Source: Geminicoccaceae bacterium (lineage in GTDB: Bacteria; Pseudomonadota; Alphaproteobacteria; Geminicoccales; Geminicoccaceae). From it: DNA of 64,000 nt. Each line of letters starts with the position of its first letter. Position 1 is the stretch's first letter. Below are positions 61,386-64,000 of this stretch, piece by piece. The position numbers and the translations under genes were made by a program. The stretch spans positions 62,001 through 126,000 of the forward strand of contig JACKIN010000009.1 of NCBI GenBank assembly GCA_020638495.1. The letters run 5' to 3'. The notes under the pieces are model-generated. The model made no database searches and was not told where the DNA came from. It saw only the letters and a program-made list of their open reading frames with translations.

Positions 61386-62440
61386 GTCCAGGCGGTCTTT
61401 CTGCTCGCGGAGCTGCCCTGGCGGATCGGCCCCGCGAGCGGGGCGGTCATGGCCTGGGCGCGGGCGATGAGCTCTTGGTCCTCGGGCGTCAGCGGCGGGA
61501 CATCGAGGCTGGCGAGGTTGGCATCGAGCTCGGCTCTCGTGACCGCGCGCGGCAGGACGCTGGCGACGCCGGGGAGCTCGACGGCATGGCGGATGGCGGC
61601 CTGGGCCAGGGTCCGGTCGGGCCGGATGAGGCCGCGCAGCGAGCGGGCGGCGGCGAGGCGGGTGGCGTGGTGCGGGCCGTAGGCCGAGGCGTCGCCCATC
61701 GTCTCCTCGTGGGCATCGGTGAGCAGGCCGATGGCGCGTGGGTTGCGGCCGATGACGGCGACACCCCGGGCCGCGGCCGCGTCGGTCAGCCGGTCCAGCC
61801 CGGTGGGCTCGAGGCAGTTGATGGCGATCTGCACCGTGGCGACGCCCGGCTGCTCCACCGCGACCAGCGCGTCGTCGAGATCGACGCAGGCGACGCCGTA
61901 GTGCCGGACCTTGCCCTCGGCCTGCAGCCGTGCGGCGGTTTCGAAGAGCATGCCCGCGCGCATCGTCGCGGCGTCGGGCTTGTGGAACTGCAGGAGGTCG
62001 ATGGCCTCGACCCGCAGGCGGCCGAGGCTCGCCTCGACCGATCGTCGGATGGCGTCGGCCGAGAAATCCGAGCGGCCCTGCCGGAAGCGGTAGCGCTGCA
62101 AGAGCTTCCTGAGCGGCCGAAGCGCCGTGCCCACGGGCCGGACGAGGTCGCGCATGGCCAGCGCGGCGCGGGTGCCGGCGGGAAAGCTGGTGCCGATCTT
62201 GGTGGCGATGACGACCCGGTCACCCAGGCCGGCGAGGGCCCGGCCCAGCACCGTCTCCGAGCGGCCTTGCGAGTAGTGGTCCGCCGTGTCGAAGAAGGTG
62301 ACGCCGAGCTCGACCGCGCGGCGGACCAGCCGCAGCGCTTCGGCGTCGTCGCGATGATAGAGGCCGCCGCCGAGCGACTGGCAGCCGAGGCCGATGGCGG
62401 AGACCATGAGGCCGGTCCGGCCGAGGGGGCGGTGGATCAT
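61382..62440 (-). CDS. Aldo/keto reductase, paralog B
   Basis: The 352-residue AKR begins MIHRPLGRTGLMVSAIGLGCQSLGGGLYHRDD, nearly the same as paralog A. It keeps the canonical Asp-Tyr pair in FFDTADHYSQGRSETVLG, and has VVIATKIGTSF (catalytic Lys), VRHYGVACVDLDDALVAVEQ and ASVLPRAVTRAEL. It lies between the phosphodiesterase and paralog A with four-base overlaps on both sides, consistent with an old tandem duplication. Members of this branch are often annotated as auxin-induced-protein-like AKRs; the substrate is unknown. Confidence 0.91.
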   Translation of the reverse strand: MIHRPLGRTGLMVSAIGLGCQSLGGGLYHRDDAEALRLVRRAVELGVTFFDTADHYSQGRSETVLGRALAGLGDRVVIATKIGTSFPAGTRAALAMRDLVRPVGTALRPLRKLLQRYRFRQGRSDFSADAIRRSVEASLGRLRVEAIDLLQFHKPDAATMRAGMLFETAARLQAEGKVRHYGVACVDLDDALVAVEQPGVATVQIAINCLEPTGLDRLTDAAAARGVAVIGRNPRAIGLLTDAHEETMGDASAYGPHHATRLAAARSLRGLIRPDRTLAQAAIRHAVELPGVASVLPRAVTRAELDANLASLDVPPLTPEDQELIARAQAMTAPLAGPIRQGSSASRKTAWT

Positions 62441-63972
62441 GCGGCGGGCACGGTGGCGGCGGTGAAGAGCTCCTGCATCACCCGGCCTTCCAGCTCGGCC
62501 GGCACGTCCTGCCCCAGCGCGTGCAGCCAGGTGGGGGCGAGGTCGATCAGCCGGGCGGTCATGATGGTCCGGCCCTCGGCGACGCCCGGGCCTTTGGCGA
62601 TGAGCACCGCATCGACGCGATGGCTGCCGCTGGTCGGCCAGTTCATGTACTCGCGCCAGCGCTCGACGAAGACCTGGTCGCGGTTGCGGTCGTCCTCGCT
62701 CGGCATGTAGGCGGTGTCCTTCCACAGGACGACCATGTCGGGCGCGTGCTCGAGCATCGGGCCTTGGAAGAGCTCCTCGCGGCGATAGACGCGCTCGACG
62801 GCGGGCTCGCCGGTGGAAGGGTCGCGCAGGGCCATGAAGGTTTCGCTGAGCCGGTCGCGGACGGCCTCGTAGTCGGCGCCGGGCTCGACGATGCCGTGCG
62901 GGTCGCGGCCCTTCAGGTTGACGAAGAGGTCGCCTTCCTTGCCACGGCTGAAGACCTGCGTGCGTGGCCAGTCGAGGTCGCTCTGGGCGAGGTAGGACTG
63001 CACCTTCGTCTTGAGCCCGCCGAGGCGGTGATTGACCTGGTAGTAGAGACGGTCCGGCAGATGGCGCTGCAGCAGCGCCTGCGCCTGCTTGCGAGCACCG
63101 GCGACGAGCCTGCGGCCGGCCTTCGGCTTCGCCGCCTTGCGGGCGAGGAAGCCGTGCTGCTCGAGGATGGTGTTGATCTGCACGCCCGATCTCAGCGGCC
63201 CGGCGCCGCAGTCGGAGATCACGAAGACGGTGGTGTCGGGGCCGACCGCCTCCAGCAGCCGGCCGAGGGCGCGGTCGACGGCGCGATAGGCGGTGAGGAC
63301 CACGTCGGCGAAGGGGTCGCCGGGCGTGGCTTCTGCCATGTCGCGCCAGAAGTAGTGCTGGGCGATGGCGGTGGCGCTGAAGAACGCCATGCCGAACCGC
63401 CAGGGGCGGGTGCGGAAGAGGTGCTCGAAGACCTCCGTCTGGGCGGCCACGTCCTCGTCGATCAGGGTCAGGTAGTCGGTCTTCTGGCGGCCGCCCGGGA
63501 AGATGTCCTTCAGGCGGTAGCGGCCGAACTTCTCGGTGATCTCGTCGTAGAGCTCGGGCGGATGGGCGATCGAGCGGTGGGCGCCGGGCGCGTCCTCGCC
63601 GGCGATGACGAAGCCGTCGATGGCGGCGGGCGGGTAGGTGAAGGGCAGGTTGACGATGCCGCAGGGCACGCCGCGCCGGCTCAGCATCTCCCAGAGCGTC
63701 GGGCAGCGCAGGGCCGAGCCGTCGATGGCGTGGAACGCGCCTTTCGGGCTGCGCTGCCAGAAATCGAAGGCGCCGTGATGGCCGGGCGTGCGGCCGGTCA
63801 CGATCGAGCCCCAGAGCTGCGGGGTCATGAGCGGCACCTGCGAGCGCATCCGCCCGTGCGTGCCGCCCCGCATCAGCGAAGCCAGCACCGGCAGGTGGCC
63901 CGCCGCCGCCCAGGGCTCGATCAGGTCGAAGGTCGATTCGCCGAGAGCCACGACGAAGACACGCTTGCGCAA
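62437..63972 (-). CDS. Alkaline-phosphatase-superfamily phosphodiesterase/phosphatase
   Basis: The 511-residue protein has the N-terminal metal/nucleophile region VFVVALGESTFDLIEPW and PLMTPQLWGSIVTGRTPGHHGAFDFW, in which the Thr of LMTPQLW is the likely nucleophile. A second metal region VFVISDCGAGPLR and a third WPTSGSHRVDAVLIAKGPGV follow. This pattern fits type I phosphodiesterase/nucleotide pyrophosphatase-like enzymes. It has no signal peptide. It is the first gene of the six-gene overlapping operon, with a start 28 bp from the window edge, so more upstream genes may belong to the unit. Confidence 0.9.
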   Translation of the reverse strand: MRKRVFVVALGESTFDLIEPWAAAGHLPVLASLMRGGTHGRMRSQVPLMTPQLWGSIVTGRTPGHHGAFDFWQRSPKGAFHAIDGSALRCPTLWEMLSRRGVPCGIVNLPFTYPPAAIDGFVIAGEDAPGAHRSIAHPPELYDEITEKFGRYRLKDIFPGGRQKTDYLTLIDEDVAAQTEVFEHLFRTRPWRFGMAFFSATAIAQHYFWRDMAEATPGDPFADVVLTAYRAVDRALGRLLEAVGPDTTVFVISDCGAGPLRSGVQINTILEQHGFLARKAAKPKAGRRLVAGARKQAQALLQRHLPDRLYYQVNHRLGGLKTKVQSYLAQSDLDWPRTQVFSRGKEGDLFVNLKGRDPHGIVEPGADYEAVRDRLSETFMALRDPSTGEPAVERVYRREELFQGPMLEHAPDMVVLWKDTAYMPSEDDRNRDQVFVERWREYMNWPTSGSHRVDAVLIAKGPGVAEGRTIMTARLIDLAPTWLHALGQDVPAELEGRVMQELFTAATVPAA

Positions 63973-64000
63973 GCCAGTTCCCTCCGGCGTTTTCCGGACG

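Overview
The window is GC-rich chromosomal DNA (about 70% by eye) from an alphaproteobacterium, probably a Rhodospirillales-type organism. The evidence is the nrdR-ribD-ribE-ribBX-ribH-nusB-thiL order, a DHBP synthase fused to a degenerate GTP cyclohydrolase II domain, a CarD regulator, a 7Fe ferredoxin, paired M16 peptidases and a HisKA_2-type histidine kinase. Most of it is stable core genome; short accessory patches lie at about 14.4-14.9, 20.7-22.3, 24.9-25.7 and 46.2-48.5 kb. The species assignment is inference.

Layout. 0-6.3 kb: the 3' end of an unknown gene, then nrdR and a tightly coupled riboflavin/thiamine-cofactor operon ending in an alpha/beta hydrolase. 6.2-10.6 kb: a SbmA/BacA-like ABC transporter (minus), then an EamA exporter and a Na+/H+ antiporter (plus). 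10.7-14.4 kb: a tripartite tricarboxylate transporter (C-B-A order) followed by a SIS-domain protein. 14.5-14.75 kb: first copy of a composite repeat element. 14.9-17 kb: a DUF892 ferritin-like protein and a histidine kinase, convergent. 17.1-20.6 kb: a ribose-type sugar ABC transporter. 20.76-22.27 kb: an IS1182-like insertion sequence. 22.3-24.9 kb: aspartate dehydrogenase and a class III aminotransferase. 25-25.6 kb: a toxin-antitoxin pair with a frameshifted toxin. 25.8-29.5 kb: periplasmic 5'-nucleotidase, two small envelope genes, a HIT protein and gshB. 29.7-40.4 kb: a long minus-strand run of carD, fdxA, mutL, two M16 peptidases, a DUF3035 lipoprotein, lspA, ileS and ribF. 40.5-46.2 kb: an unknown repeat-linker secreted protein divergent from a type II secretin gene, which is coupled to a prepilin peptidase gene, then a small phosphatase. 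46.2-48.4 kb: a candidate small RNA with a textbook terminator, the second copy of the composite repeat element, a DUF2442 gene, a truncated transposase and tandem hairpins. 48.4-56.7 kb: a YtfQRT/YjfF-like sugar transporter with an enolase-superfamily enzyme, divergent from a GntR regulator and a GMC oxidoreductase. 57-64 kb: a six-gene, end-overlapping operon with a phosphodiesterase, two paralogous aldo/keto reductases, two GT4 glycosyltransferases and a multi-membrane-span protein, probably for a glycan or glycolipid.

The most unusual feature is a pair of intergenic elements 32 kb apart (14504-14752 and 46807-47054). Each has five ~21-bp units with core GGGTTCGNTCGTCG followed by five 19-bp palindromes of consensus TGTCGCGGAATCCGCGACA. 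Palindrome start-to-start distances are 31, 32, 32 and 32 bp in both copies although the sequences have diverged. The 32-bp period is not a multiple of three, and most arm differences keep G-U pairing on the plus strand, so a structured RNA or a helically phased protein-binding array is likelier than a coding sequence. Other items for a second look are a C-rich small RNA candidate at about 46480-46612, a 126-bp nested palindrome overlapping the gshB stop codon, a gspO gene without a standard start codon, the unknown secreted protein beside gspD, and the glycan operon.
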